From Bacillota bacterium (GTDB taxonomy: Bacteria > Bacillota > Clostridia > Christensenellales > SZUA-584): 64,000 nucleotides of DNA. The stretch is from positions 8,529 through 72,528 of the forward strand of contig JAEYKW010000046.1 in the NCBI GenBank assembly GCA_023408075.1. The letters run 5' to 3'. A program made the position numbers and the translations under genes. Positions 51,478 to 61,408 of the stretch are shown here, piece after piece; positions within the stretch are counted from its first letter, which is position 1; every line of letters starts with the position of its first letter. The notes under the pieces are model-generated. The model ran no database searches. It was not told where the DNA came from and worked only from the letters and a program-made list of their open reading frames with translations.

Positions 51478-53349
51478 TTACGAGGCCGATTTTTTGTTCT
51501 GCACCATCATCTCTTCCATTGTGCGCCGGACGGCGGTTCTCATTTCGAGCACGCGCGAACGCTCTGTGCCAAGATCGCCCGGATAGGCGGGCTCGCCGAT
51601 TTTCAGCGTGATCAGCGGTTTCTTGCGCAGCTTTCCTCTCAGCGCGCCCGGCTTTCTGTAGGTAAACACCATCGGAATTATGGGCACGTTCGACTGGACG
51701 GCAAGCTGAAACGCGCCGTTGCGAAAGGGGCGCAGCTCGTCGTGCCAGGGCCAGAGCGACGCCTCGGGATAAAAATGGACGATATGCCCCTGCTCCAGCT
51801 CTTTTCGCATCGATTCCATAAACGCATGCAGCGCCTTTGGCGATTCGGGGATGGGAACGCCGCCGAGCAGCCGCACAAGATGCCGGATGACGGGGATTTC
51901 AAAATTGCTTTTGAGCGCGGCGAAAAACGGCTTTCTCGGGAACAGGCAGCACGCCACCATGGGGGAGTCGAGCATGTGAATATGGTTGGTCACCGTGACC
52001 GCCCCGCCTTTCATATACCGCATGTTTCTCTTGCCTTCAATCCGGAGCCCGAAGAACAGCTTCGAGGCGATATCGAGCAGCGGCAGCGCAATCAGGTAAA
52101 AAAGCAAGGTCGAACCGATGCGGAAAAAGATATTGCGGTTGACAAACCGGTAATGCGTATCCACACGGTAAACAAACGGCGTGGGCATATGCATCACATG
52201 GCGGTTCAAATCGCCGGCGTCTTCTTCGGTGGCTTTCTGCTCGGCAATCACGCGGCGGTAAACCGCTTCTATTTTATCGATTGAGTTTTGTATCGCGTAC
52301 TCCTGCGCCTCGCGCAGGTACTTTTCGCGCATCCGCGCGCGTTCTTCGGGGTGCTCAATCCAGTAATCGATTTTCGCTGCAAGGTCGCCCGCGTCTTTGT
52401 TGCGGAACAGGCTGCGTCCGTCAAGCGCAAACTGCGGCGCCGCGCTCCTCGGCGAATCGGCAATCACCGGGACAAGGCCGCTCGCAATGGCCTCAAGGCA
52501 GACGATGGCTTCAATCTCGGCTTCGGCCGCATGAACATACAAATCGCTCTGGTTGTATATCCTCACGATATCCTGCTGGCTCACATATTGAAAAACGGGC
52601 CGGTTGGGGAGGCACTTGCCGAGCCTTTCGTATTTTTTCTGCCGGGGCCCTTTGCCGAGAAAAACGAGCTGTATCCTGTCCGCGTATGTCGATTTCTTAA
52701 CGGCTTTGATGATGAGATCCTGACGCTTTTCGGCGGAGAGGCGGCCCACCATTAAAATCACGAATTTATCCTTCCATTCATGCGGCTTTTCGATGGGCAA
52801 AGGCTGAAATGCCTCATCCACGCCGTTAGAAATCACATGCAGCTTTGCGCCGTAGCCGTGCTTTCTAAGCTGCTGCGCGATGAACTTTGACGGGCAGTGG
52901 ATATCGCGGATATACCGATAGAATTTCAGGCGAAACGAGTGATACAGGAAAAACGGCAGCAGCCGGTGTTTCAGGCCGATGTTGTATGATATGTTCTCGG
53001 GCTGGCAGTGAAACGCGGCCATATGCGGCACGCCCATCTTCTTTGCGATTCTGCGCGTCTGGCGGCAAAGCTTAAAGGGCAGGTAGAGATGCGCAATATC
53101 CACACCGTCGAGCGCCCGTTCAATCGTCTTTTTATCCGCGCGGCCAAAAGCCATGCCATGTGCGCGGAATATCGGATTGAAAAGGCTCTTTTTTGTGCGT
53201 ACGACAAATTTATCCGGCGCTTCATGCCCGGTGGAAACGATACGCACCTCATGACCTCGCGCGCGCAAATGCGCAGCAAAACGAGCAGCCGACACCGACG
53301 TCCCGTTGTTCAGGTTGTCGAACTGATCCATAACCAATGCGATTTTCAT
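51478..53349 (-). CDS. Glycosyltransferase (GT4)-acyltransferase (PlsC-like) fusion
   Basis: 623 residues from the ATG at 53349; there is no clear ribosome site and a TTG at 53388 is an alternative. Residues 1-370: GT4 glycosyltransferase, with GTSVSAARFAAHLRARGHEV acceptor side, VGRLSAEKRQDLIIKAVK, and YVHAAEAEIEAIVCLEAIAS as the donor E-x7-E region. Residues about 420-623: 1-acylglycerol-phosphate-type acyltransferase with NHIHMLDSP (H-x4-D), FYPEASLWPWHDEL and later VPIIPMVF. One chain could glycosylate and acylate a glycolipid at the inner membrane face. Confidence 0.9.
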   Translation of the reverse strand: MKIALVMDQFDNLNNGTSVSAARFAAHLRARGHEVRIVSTGHEAPDKFVVRTKKSLFNPIFRAHGMAFGRADKKTIERALDGVDIAHLYLPFKLCRQTRRIAKKMGVPHMAAFHCQPENISYNIGLKHRLLPFFLYHSFRLKFYRYIRDIHCPSKFIAQQLRKHGYGAKLHVISNGVDEAFQPLPIEKPHEWKDKFVILMVGRLSAEKRQDLIIKAVKKSTYADRIQLVFLGKGPRQKKYERLGKCLPNRPVFQYVSQQDIVRIYNQSDLYVHAAEAEIEAIVCLEAIASGLVPVIADSPRSAAPQFALDGRSLFRNKDAGDLAAKIDYWIEHPEERARMREKYLREAQEYAIQNSIDKIEAVYRRVIAEQKATEEDAGDLNRHVMHMPTPFVYRVDTHYRFVNRNIFFRIGSTLLFYLIALPLLDIASKLFFGLRIEGKRNMRYMKGGAVTVTNHIHMLDSPMVACCLFPRKPFFAALKSNFEIPVIRHLVRLLGGVPIPESPKALHAFMESMRKELEQGHIVHFYPEASLWPWHDELRPFRNGAFQLAVQSNVPIIPMVFTYRKPGALRGKLRKKPLITLKIGEPAYPGDLGTERSRVLEMRTAVRRTMEEMMVQNKKSAS

Positions 53350-53581
53350 TTTCAGCAATAATAAAGGATGGTACTTAAGAATAACCAATATAATAGCGGG
53401 GGAATCCTTTATTATGAACCTCCTTTTCCTTATTAATATGAATCAGAGTATAGGGACATGATATTATTGTTATCATACAGCAGAATATTCCTTTTTGCAA
53501 ATGGAAGACATAAGAGAAAACTTGCCTTATTATGCCGATATGTATTATAATCGTGCAAGAAAAAGCGATAGTGAGGGATAC

Positions 53582-54313
53582 ATGCTTAGTTTAAGTGACA
53601 TCACTCTGTCTGTCGGCGATACGAAGATACTCAAAGGTGTCAGCCTGTCGATGGAGCAGAAAAAGATATATGTGATCACCGGGCCGAACGGCAGCGGCAA
53701 ATCATCGCTCGCGCGCGTGATCATGGGGATACAGATGCCAGACGCGGGGGCCATCGCGCTGGACGGCGAGGATATCACGTCCTTGAGCATTTCGGAGAGA
53801 GCCAGGCTCGGTATCGGCTACGCGTTCCAGCATCCGCCGCGTTTTAAAGGCATAAAAGTGAAAGAACTGATCGAGCTTGCGGGCGCACATCCCAAAAGCA
53901 TCTGCGATTTGCTTTATGGCGTCGGCCTTTGCTCAAGGGATTATCTTGAGCGCGACGTGGACGGCACGCTGTCGGGCGGCGAAATCAAGCGCATAGAGAT
54001 TGCCTCGGTGCTGGCCCGCAAGCTTAAAGTCGCCGTGTTTGACGAGCCCGAAGCGGGTATTGACCTGTGGAGCTTTCAAAAGCTGGCCGAGACGTTTAAA
54101 ACTATGCACGAACAGCTCGATACCACGATTGTGATTATCTCGCATCAGGAGCGGATTCTCGAGCTCGCCGATGAAATCTTACTGATGTCCGCAGGGTCGC
54201 TGCGCCGCCGTGTCTCTCGAGACGAGATCATGGGACGGGGCATTGTGGACGGATGCGAATGCAGCGCGAACTGCGGAAAGGTGGAGGTTGGCGATGTTGA
54301 ATGCATTGGATGA
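53582..54313 (+). CDS. sufC: SufC-like Fe-S assembly ATPase
   Basis: 243 residues from the ATG at 53582 (GAGGGATAC upstream). Walker A GPNGSGKSSL, LSGGEIKRIEIASVLAR signature, FDEPEAGIDLW Walker B and IISHQERIL. The short form with FQHPPRFKG is typical of SufC. A C-terminal Cys pair (GCECSANCG) is unusual. With the overlapping SufB-like gene it makes the minimal SufBC (SMS) system common in anaerobes. Confidence 0.87.
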   Translation: MLSLSDITLSVGDTKILKGVSLSMEQKKIYVITGPNGSGKSSLARVIMGIQMPDAGAIALDGEDITSLSISERARLGIGYAFQHPPRFKGIKVKELIELAGAHPKSICDLLYGVGLCSRDYLERDVDGTLSGGEIKRIEIASVLARKLKVAVFDEPEAGIDLWSFQKLAETFKTMHEQLDTTIVIISHQERILELADEILLMSAGSLRRRVSRDEIMGRGIVDGCECSANCGKVEVGDVECIG

Positions 54314-55214
54314 GCTGCTGCTCGAACAGATTGCCGACCTGCACGGCGTTCCTCAGGGCGCTTATAACATCCGGAAAAACGGAGAAAAGGCGGGCCGCGC
54401 CACCACGGTCAACATTGACATCACAAACAAGCTCGACCGCCCGGGCATCGACATCACGGTGAAGCCGCACACCAAGAACGAAAGCGTGCATATTCCCGTC
54501 ATCGTGACAAACTCGGGGCTGAGCGATCTCGTTTACAATACGTTTGAAATCGGAGAAGGGGCCGATGTGATGATCGTCGCCGGATGCGGCATTCACAACG
54601 CGGGTAAAGACAAATCTCAGCACGACGGTATCCATGAGTTTTTTGTGCGCCGCGGCGCGCGTATCCGCTACGTGGAAAAACATTACGGCTCGGGCGACGG
54701 CGCAGGCGATAAGGTGCTAAACCCCAAAACGATACTGCATGTGGAAGAGGACGCGACGGTGGAGCTGGAGCTGATACAAATACGCGGCGTGGACAGCACG
54801 CGGCGCGATACGCAGGTGCACCTTTCCGACCGCGCAAAGCTGGTGGTGACCGAAAGGCTGCTGACCGACGGAAAAGAAGAGGCGTATTCGAGCATCAGCA
54901 TCGACATGCCGGGCGCCGGTTCTTCCGCACAGATTATTTCGCGCTCCGTCGCAAGAGGGCATTCCAAACAGGACTTTTCGTTTGACCTAATCGGCAGGAA
55001 CGCGTGCCGCGGGCACATACAGTGCGACGCCATCATCATGGATGAGGCCACGGTGATTTCGACGCCGCGTATTTCCGCGCACAATGAATATGCGCAGCTC
55101 ATCCACGAAGCGGCAATCGGCCGTCTCGAATCGCAGCAGCTGTTAAAGCTTGAGTCTCTCGGCCTTTCCGAGCAGGAAGCCGAGGATACGATACTCAAAG
55201 GGTTTTTAAGATAA
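54294..55214 (+). CDS. sufB: SufB/SufD-like Fe-S scaffold
   Basis: 306 residues from the ATG at 54294, GGAGG 7 nt upstream, overlapping sufC by 20 nt. Beta-helix core: KNESVHIPVIVTNSG, VAGCGIHN, RIRYVEKHYGSG, CRGHIQCDAIIMDEA and the final RISAHNEYAQLIHEAAIG with RLESQQLLKLESLGLSEQEA. It lacks the long N-terminal region of full SufB, as expected for the minimal SMS type. Scaffold for 4Fe-4S assembly with SufC. No cysteine desulfurase adjoins. Confidence 0.87.
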   Translation: MLNALDELLLEQIADLHGVPQGAYNIRKNGEKAGRATTVNIDITNKLDRPGIDITVKPHTKNESVHIPVIVTNSGLSDLVYNTFEIGEGADVMIVAGCGIHNAGKDKSQHDGIHEFFVRRGARIRYVEKHYGSGDGAGDKVLNPKTILHVEEDATVELELIQIRGVDSTRRDTQVHLSDRAKLVVTERLLTDGKEEAYSSISIDMPGAGSSAQIISRSVARGHSKQDFSFDLIGRNACRGHIQCDAIIMDEATVISTPRISAHNEYAQLIHEAAIGRLESQQLLKLESLGLSEQEAEDTILKGFLR

Positions 55215-55342
55215 CGCTCGCTTATCTTGTTTGTGTTTGATGTTTCGGCGGCCTGCTCAGTTGCAGGCCCTTTGTCTGTGCAATCAATATAAAGCGGACG
55301 GATGGACAAAATAACGGTTAAAGGGGACAGCGGGGAGCTTGT

Positions 55343-56527
55343 ATGAAACTCAACAGAGAAGAACTCGATACGAGGCTGGAGCGGTTTTGCTTCGCGATGA
55401 ACAATGAGTACCCGGAATGGGACACGGCTCTCATTTTAAGCAGGGTCAACCAATATTACTTCACCGGTACCATGCAGGATGGATTGCTGGTTATAAAGAA
55501 CGACGGACAAATCTATTATTTTGTCCGCAGAAGCTTTGAGAGGGCCCGGGACGAATCGCCGGTGGACGGGCTTTATCCCATGAATAGTTACCGCGATGCG
55601 GCCGCCGTGCTCGGCAGCGAGCTTGGCCATACGTTCATAGAAAAAGAGATCATGACACTTGCGATCATGGAGCGGCTCACGAAAACTTTTCATATGGAAA
55701 CGGTCAACGCGCTTGATAAAACGGTGCTGGCGGTCAGATCGATCAAATCGCCCTATGAACTTTACTGGATGGAAGAGTCGGGAAAGGCGCACTGCGAATT
55801 CCTGGAGAACGTGGTGCCGTCCATGCTCAGGGAAGGCATCAGCGAGGCGGAGCTCGTCGGCGAGATGTTTGACGCGATGGTGAAACGGGGCTATCACGGG
55901 GTGTCGCGTTTTGCGATGTTCCAGACGGAGATGGTGGTGGGGCAGGTGGCCTTTGGTGAGAATTCACTCTATCCCACGAGTTTCGACGGCCCGGGCGGCG
56001 CAGCCGGTATATCACCCGCGGTTCCGCTGCTGGGCAGCCGTGAACGCAAGCTCAAAGCAGGCGATCTCGTGTTTGTGGATATCGGTTTTGGGATAAACGG
56101 GTACCACAGCGATAAAACGCAGGTTTACAGCTTTAAGCAGCAGCCCTCCGGCGATGTTGTCGAAGCGCACAGGGCCTGTATTGCGGTCCAGCGCCGTTTG
56201 GCCGTTATGCTGCAGCCGGGTGCCATACCGGTGGATATATACAATACCGTCAACAACGAATTGGATGCGGACTTTAAACGCAATTTTATGGGCTATGGCA
56301 GCAGGCAGGCCAAATTTTTCGGGCATGGCATCGGCCTGCATGTGGATGAATGGCCCGTCATCGCGAACGGATGCACGGAGCCGCTGATGGAGAACATGGC
56401 GCTCGCGATTGAACCCAAGAAAGGGATGCCCGGCGTGGGCATGGTCGGCGTGGAGGATACGTTTGTCGTGACGCCGGACGGCGGCCGCTGTATCACCGGC
56501 GGCGGGCGCGATATCATACTTGTGTAA
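55343..56527 (+). CDS. M24 family Xaa-Pro aminopeptidase-like protein
   Basis: 394 residues. Creatinase-like N-domain to about 155, then the pita-bread domain. All five metal ligands are seen: FVDIG and YHSDKTQ (two Asp), GHGIGLHVDEWP (His), AIEPKKG and GVEDTFVV (two Glu). It should cut N-terminal X-Pro bonds or a related C-N bond with two metal ions. It precedes the Liv-type transporter by 120 nt with a promoter between, so it is a neighbour rather than a sure operon member. Confidence 0.9.
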   Translation: MKLNREELDTRLERFCFAMNNEYPEWDTALILSRVNQYYFTGTMQDGLLVIKNDGQIYYFVRRSFERARDESPVDGLYPMNSYRDAAAVLGSELGHTFIEKEIMTLAIMERLTKTFHMETVNALDKTVLAVRSIKSPYELYWMEESGKAHCEFLENVVPSMLREGISEAELVGEMFDAMVKRGYHGVSRFAMFQTEMVVGQVAFGENSLYPTSFDGPGGAAGISPAVPLLGSRERKLKAGDLVFVDIGFGINGYHSDKTQVYSFKQQPSGDVVEAHRACIAVQRRLAVMLQPGAIPVDIYNTVNNELDADFKRNFMGYGSRQAKFFGHGIGLHVDEWPVIANGCTEPLMENMALAIEPKKGMPGVGMVGVEDTFVVTPDGGRCITGGGRDIILV

Positions 56528-56577
56528 AATTGGCGCTTGATGGGGATTATATCCTTTTTTTACTGTGCTCAAACTCC

Positions 56578-56606
56578 TTGACATCACCTTTTCATAAGTC
56601 TATTAT
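56578..56606 (+). promoter_or_regulatory. Promoter of the Liv-type transporter
   Basis: TTGACA (56578-56583), 17 nt, TATTAT (56601-56606), 41 nt before the binding-protein start. Confidence 0.7.
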
Positions 56607-56647
56607 TAGGTATAATTTATTCCTTAAGAGAAAAAGGAGGATAACAA

Positions 56648-57868
56648 ATGAAAAAGATTCTGTACGTAGTGATGACTCTTTTGATGGTAATGTCACTGTT
56701 CTCAGCGTGTGCGCCGTCAAACAATACAAATGCCCCGGCCTCGGAAACCCCGTCTGGTGAGAGCGCAGCGCCGTCAGACAGTGCTCCGGCTTCGGGCGAA
56801 TCGATCAAGATCGGCATCAACATGGAACTCTCCGGTGATGTCGCGTCTTACGGCCAAAGCACAGTGAACGGCATCGAGCTGGCGATTGATGAGATTAACG
56901 CGGCTGGCGGCATCAATGGCCAGACGGTTGAGCTTGTCAAGTATGACAACAAATCGGACGCTGCGGAAGCCACCACGCTGGCCACAAAGCTGATGACACA
57001 GGACAAGGTTGTTGCGATACTCGGGCCTGCCACCTCTGGCGCTTTCAAAGCTGAGATTCCTGTTGCCAACGACAACAAGGTTCCCGTTATCTCTGGCTCC
57101 GCGACGGCTGACGATGTTACCGTCGATGCTTCGGGCGTAAAGGAATATGCGTTCCGTATTTGCTATAACGACTCTTATCAGGGTACGGCCATGGCGAATT
57201 TCGCGCTCAACAATCTTTCGGCCAAAAACGTTGTGATCATTAAAGACAGCTCAAGCGATTACGGCAAAGGCCTTGCGGAAAGCTTCAAAAAAACATATAC
57301 GGCCAACGGCGGAACAATTGTGACGGAAGAAGCCTATGTGAAGGGTGATACGGATTTCAACGCCATATTGACAAAGATCAAGGATATGGACTTTGACGCC
57401 ATCTTTATCCCCGGCTATTATAACGAAGCGGGTCTCATCATTAAGCAGGCGCGCGTTCTTGGTGTCACCGTGCCGATTCTCGGCGCAGACGGCTTTGATT
57501 CCCCGAGCCTTCTTGAGCTTGCGGGCGCAGACGCACTGAGCGATGTTTACTTCACGAACCACTATTCGTCTCTCGACGAAGACCCGGCGGTTGTGAACTT
57601 CATCAAGGCGTTCAACGATAAATACGGCAAAGACCCCGATGCGTTCAACGCGCTTGGATACGACCTTGCCAAGTTTGCATGCGACGCGATCAGCCGTGCT
57701 TCCGATGCGACCGGCGAAGCTGTGAAAGATGCGCTGGCCTCCACAAAGGATTTCGCGGGCGTCACGGGTTCGTTCAGCGTGGATGAGAACCACAACCCTG
57801 TCAAATCGATCGTTGTGATTGAAATGCAGAACGGCGAAGCTGTCAGCAGCGTGAAGGCTGGTCTGTAA
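56648..57868 (+). CDS. Liv-type ABC transporter substrate-binding lipoprotein
   Basis: 406 residues, AAAGGAGG upstream. Lipobox LFSAC (Cys20) and a Ser/Pro/Ala linker, then the type I periplasmic-binding fold: IKIGINMELSGDVASYGQ, LAIDEINAAGGINGQ, ILGPATSGAFKAEIPVAN, AFRICYNDSYQG. This is the LivJ/LivK family (branched-chain amino acids, but also amides, urea and others). The adjoining terminator separates it from the permease genes so that it can be made in excess. Confidence 0.92.
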   Translation: MKKILYVVMTLLMVMSLFSACAPSNNTNAPASETPSGESAAPSDSAPASGESIKIGINMELSGDVASYGQSTVNGIELAIDEINAAGGINGQTVELVKYDNKSDAAEATTLATKLMTQDKVVAILGPATSGAFKAEIPVANDNKVPVISGSATADDVTVDASGVKEYAFRICYNDSYQGTAMANFALNNLSAKNVVIIKDSSSDYGKGLAESFKKTYTANGGTIVTEEAYVKGDTDFNAILTKIKDMDFDAIFIPGYYNEAGLIIKQARVLGVTVPILGADGFDSPSLLELAGADALSDVYFTNHYSSLDEDPAVVNFIKAFNDKYGKDPDAFNALGYDLAKFACDAISRASDATGEAVKDALASTKDFAGVTGSFSVDENHNPVKSIVVIEMQNGEAVSSVKAGL

Positions 57869-57890
57869 AAAACGTTATGCTGTCACATAA

Positions 57891-57920
57891 GTGAGAGCCT
57901 TTTTAAAGGCTCTCACTTTT
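57891..57920 (+). terminator. Intrinsic terminator/attenuator after the binding-protein gene
   Basis: gtgagagcct and aggctctcac are exact complements around a short loop (57891-57916), followed by four T. Partial read-through would give more binding protein than permease. Confidence 0.8.
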
Positions 57921-58031
57921 ATATTTTGGAAATATTTAAGCGCAAAAATAATTTTAAAAAACTCTGAAAATATGTTATATTAATTATTATTTATTGACCA
58001 TGACGCTGATAAGGTGAAAGAGGGGAATAAT

Positions 58032-58916
58032 TTGGAGCAGTTCTTACAACAGGTCATCAACGGTATTTCGCTTGGAAGCATATACGCGCTTATCGCACTG
58101 GGATATACGATGGTTTACGGTATTATAAAGCTTATCAATTTTGCCCATTGCGACGTTTATATGATCGGCGCGTATGCCGGATTTTTCTGCATGACATCAT
58201 TGAATTTGGGCCTTATACCTTCTATGCTCATCGCGATGGTGCTTTGCCTGATTCTTGGTGCGGTGATTGAAAAGGTGGCATATAAGCCGTTGCGCAATGC
58301 ATCGCGAATTACCGTTTTGATTACCGCGATTGGCGTGTCTTTGTTCTTAGAATACGGTATGATGTTTCTGGTTGGTCCCAACGTGCGCGCTTATCCCGCC
58401 GCCACCGGTCTGCTCGCTGAAAAGGTCAGCGTCGGCACACTCAATATTCCCATGCAGAATCTCTTTATCGTCGGCATTACGCTCGCCCTGATGATACTGT
58501 TGCAATTTATCGTCAAGAAAACGAAACTCGGAAAAGCAATGAGAGCCGTTTCGCAGGATGCGGACGCCGCGCGTCTGATGGGTATTAACGTTGATAACAC
58601 GATATCCTTTACGTTCATGCTGGGCAGTGCGCTGGCCGGTGTGGCCGGTGTACTGGTCGGCGTCTACTATACGTCGATCAACCCTCTTATGGGGTATCTT
58701 CCCGGGGTGAAAGCGTTCATCGCTGCGGTGTTCGGCGGCATCGGCAGCATTCCCGGCGCGATGATCGGCGGCTATTTCATCGGCATGGTCGAGGTTATGG
58801 TGGCCGGATACGCGAGTTCGCTGTTTAAGGACGCCGTCGTGTTTGCCATACTGATACTGATTCTTATCGTGAAACCGGCCGGTCTGCTCGGCAAAAATAT
58901 CAGGGAGAAGGTGTGA
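58032..58916 (+). CDS. livH: Liv-type ABC permease, LivH subunit
   Basis: 294 residues from TTG at 58032 with AGAGGGG upstream; a GTG at 58014 is possible but coincides with the ribosome-site region. Eight or so membrane helices. GISLGSIYALIALGYTMVYG at the start and AVFGGIGSIPGAMIGGYFIG near 240 are LivH landmarks; the latter is the EAA-like loop. Forms the membrane channel with LivM. Confidence 0.92.
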   Translation: MEQFLQQVINGISLGSIYALIALGYTMVYGIIKLINFAHCDVYMIGAYAGFFCMTSLNLGLIPSMLIAMVLCLILGAVIEKVAYKPLRNASRITVLITAIGVSLFLEYGMMFLVGPNVRAYPAATGLLAEKVSVGTLNIPMQNLFIVGITLALMILLQFIVKKTKLGKAMRAVSQDADAARLMGINVDNTISFTFMLGSALAGVAGVLVGVYYTSINPLMGYLPGVKAFIAAVFGGIGSIPGAMIGGYFIGMVEVMVAGYASSLFKDAVVFAILILILIVKPAGLLGKNIREKV

Positions 58917-58917
58917 C

Positions 58918-59886
58918 ATGAAGAAGCTCAATTCAGCCTTGGTCAAAACAATACTCATCGTACTCACCTTTGCCGTCGTTCAGGTTCTGCTGCTCACCGG
59001 CATTTTAAACGATTACTATTTCACGACGCTGGTCACGATATGCATCAATATCATACTCGCGGTCAGCCTTAACCTGATAACGGGTTTTACGGGCCAGTTT
59101 TCGCTCGGACACGCGGGCTTTATGTCTATCGGCGCGTACACCTGCGCCATATTCATGCTCAACATGTCGTCATCGCTGGGAGCAACCGGCGCGTTTTTGA
59201 TCGGTATTGTGCTGGCGGCGGTCGTAGCGGGGATTGTGGGTATACTCGTCGGCCTGCCGACGCTGCGCCTTCGCGGCGATTATCTTGCCATCGCGACGCT
59301 CGGGCTTGCGGAGATCATCCGCATCGTGTTTGTCAATCTCGACATCACGAACGGCGCGGCGGGGCTCAGCGGCATTCCGAGGAATGTGAACTGGTTTTGG
59401 CTGTTTTTGTTTACAGCGGGCATCGTTGTGCTCATTACCAACTTCTTAAAATCAACGCACGGCCGATCCTGCATATCCATTCGCGAGGATGAAATCGCGG
59501 CTGATTCCATGGGCATCAACACAACCAAGTATAAGGTTATGGCGTTCGTCATCGGCGCGGTTTGCGCAGGCATAGCGGGCGCGCTGTACTCGTCATTCTT
59601 TTATGTCATCAAGCCCGAGTATTTCGGCTTCCTCAAGTCGATCGATATACTGGTCATCGTGGTGTTTGGCGGCCTCGGCAGCATATCCGGCTCTATTCTG
59701 GCGGCTATACTGCTTGCGCTCATTTCCACGCTGCTGCAGTCCTTTGCCGAGATCCGCATGGTGCTGTACGCGCTGATGCTTGTCGTCATCATGATATTCA
59801 GACCGCAGGGACTTATGGGCTCCAAAGAAGTGTCGCTCCAGCTGTTTAACAAGATCGGGCAGACATTTAAGAAGAAGAGAGTGTGA
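58918..59886 (+). CDS. livM: Liv-type ABC permease, LivM subunit
   Basis: 322 residues, GGGAGAAGGTG upstream; starts 1 nt after the LivH stop. About nine membrane helices. FTGQFSLGHAGFMSIGAY, IRIVFVNLDITNGAAGLSGI and VFGGLGSISGSILAA are the LivM landmarks. Partner of LivH in the membrane pore. Confidence 0.92.
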   Translation: MKKLNSALVKTILIVLTFAVVQVLLLTGILNDYYFTTLVTICINIILAVSLNLITGFTGQFSLGHAGFMSIGAYTCAIFMLNMSSSLGATGAFLIGIVLAAVVAGIVGILVGLPTLRLRGDYLAIATLGLAEIIRIVFVNLDITNGAAGLSGIPRNVNWFWLFLFTAGIVVLITNFLKSTHGRSCISIREDEIAADSMGINTTKYKVMAFVIGAVCAGIAGALYSSFFYVIKPEYFGFLKSIDILVIVVFGGLGSISGSILAAILLALISTLLQSFAEIRMVLYALMLVVIMIFRPQGLMGSKEVSLQLFNKIGQTFKKKRV

Positions 59887-59888
59887 CT

Positions 59889-60674
59889 ATGGCGATATTA
59901 AGCGTAGATAAGTTAACCAAATCCTTCGGCGGCCTGACGGCTGTGTCGGATGTAAAAATGGAGCTGCAAAAGGGCGAGCTGGTGGGTTTGATCGGGCCGA
60001 ACGGCGCCGGAAAGACAACCGTTTTTAATCTGCTCACGGGTATTTATGAGCCCACATCGGGAGAAATCATACTCAGCCGAGACGATAAGCAAACAAGGCT
60101 CAACAGGATGAAGCCGTATAAAATCAGCAAAGCCGGGCTGGCGAGAACTTTTCAGAACATCCGGCTATTTAAAGACCTGACCGTGCTGGATAACGTGCGT
60201 ATCGCAATGAATCAGAATATCAGCTACGGCATTTTCTCCGGGCTGCTGCAATTGCCGTCTTTTCGGCGGGAGGAGAAAAGAATTCGCGAGGAAAGCATGC
60301 GGCTGCTCGATATATTCAATCTTGGCGGCAAAGCCGGTGAAATGGCGAAGAACCTGCCGTATGGAGAACAGCGCCGTCTGGAAATCGTGCGCGCGCTGGC
60401 CACCGGCCCCGTGCTGCTGCTGCTGGATGAACCCGCAGCCGGTATGAATCCCGCCGAATCGGCTCAGCTCACAGAGACGATTGCCAAACTGCGCAAGGAT
60501 TTTGACCTGACGGTTCTTTTGATTGAGCATGATATGTCTGTCGTCATGAAGATATGCGAACGCATCTACGTGATGGACTACGGCAAGGTGATCGCTCACG
60601 GGTCGCCCGACGAAATCAAAACGAACAAGCGCGTTATTGAAGCGTATTTGGGGGAGGATGTGGCCAATGCTTGA
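59889..60674 (+). CDS. livG: Liv-type ABC ATPase, LivG subunit
   Basis: 261 residues from the ATG at 59889, 2 nt after the LivM stop. Walker A GPNGAGKTTVFN, ARTFQNIRLF (Q-loop), LPYGEQRRLEIVRALA signature, LLLLDEPAAGMNP Walker B and LIEHDMSVVM. The long insert between the Q-loop and the signature is typical of LivG. Confidence 0.93.
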   Translation: MAILSVDKLTKSFGGLTAVSDVKMELQKGELVGLIGPNGAGKTTVFNLLTGIYEPTSGEIILSRDDKQTRLNRMKPYKISKAGLARTFQNIRLFKDLTVLDNVRIAMNQNISYGIFSGLLQLPSFRREEKRIREESMRLLDIFNLGGKAGEMAKNLPYGEQRRLEIVRALATGPVLLLLDEPAAGMNPAESAQLTETIAKLRKDFDLTVLLIEHDMSVVMKICERIYVMDYGKVIAHGSPDEIKTNKRVIEAYLGEDVANA

Positions 60675-61371
60675 AATCAGGGACATCAATGTTCATTTTG
60701 GCGTCATTCAGGCGCTTAAAGGCATATCCATAACCGTTAACGACGGAGAAATTGTGACGCTGATCGGCGCGAACGGCGCCGGAAAAACGACCACGTTGCA
60801 TACGTCTTCGGGTTTAAAAAAGCCGACAAGCGGCACAATTCATTTGGACGGCAAGGACATCACCGGCGCGTCGGCGCAGGAGCGCGTGAAGCTGGGCATT
60901 TCGCAGGTGCCGGAAGGCCGACGAATTTTTTCGGCCTTGACGGTGCTGGAGAACCTTGAGCTCGGCGCTTATTTGCGGCGCGGGAAAAGTGAAATCGCGC
61001 AGGATCTCGAAAATGTCTTTGTCCGTTTCCCGCGGCTGGCTGAAAGGAAAAAACAGTCGGCCGGAACGCTCTCCGGCGGTGAGCAGCAGATGCTGGCCAT
61101 CGCCCGCGCCCTGGTCACGGGCGGCGATATGATCCTTTTCGACGAGCCGTCGATGGGTCTGGCACCGCTGATCATTCTGGAAATCTTCCGCATCATCAAG
61201 AGCTTGCAACAGGAAGGCAAGACCATTCTTCTGATTGAGCAGAACGCAAACATGGCGCTCGGCATTGCGGACCGCGCCTACGTTCTGGAAAACGGCCGCA
61301 TCACAATTTCCGGCCCCGCAGCCGAGATTAAGGCCAACGAAGAGGTCCGCAAGGCTTATCTCGGCGCCTGA
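60667..61371 (+). CDS. livF: Liv-type ABC ATPase, LivF subunit
   Basis: 234 residues from the ATG at 60667, GGGGAGG upstream, overlapping livG by 8 nt. Walker A GANGAGKTTTLH, the LivF-type QVPEGRRIFSALTVLENLEL, LSGGEQQMLAIARALV and LFDEPSMGLAP. Heterodimer partner of LivG. The sugar-acid kinase gene follows after 37 nt without a terminator, so transport and catabolic genes may form one transcript. Confidence 0.93.
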   Translation: MLEIRDINVHFGVIQALKGISITVNDGEIVTLIGANGAGKTTTLHTSSGLKKPTSGTIHLDGKDITGASAQERVKLGISQVPEGRRIFSALTVLENLELGAYLRRGKSEIAQDLENVFVRFPRLAERKKQSAGTLSGGEQQMLAIARALVTGGDMILFDEPSMGLAPLIILEIFRIIKSLQQEGKTILLIEQNANMALGIADRAYVLENGRITISGPAAEIKANEEVRKAYLGA

Positions 61372-61408
61372 GCAGGAGAAAAAAGTCACAGGGAAAGGAG
61401 AACTGCAC

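Noticed and set aside
51391..52284. 297-residue + strand ORF
   Set aside because: It lies opposite the acyltransferase half of the fusion gene, has no recognisable motifs or ribosome site, and its composition is what the antisense of a GC-rich gene gives.
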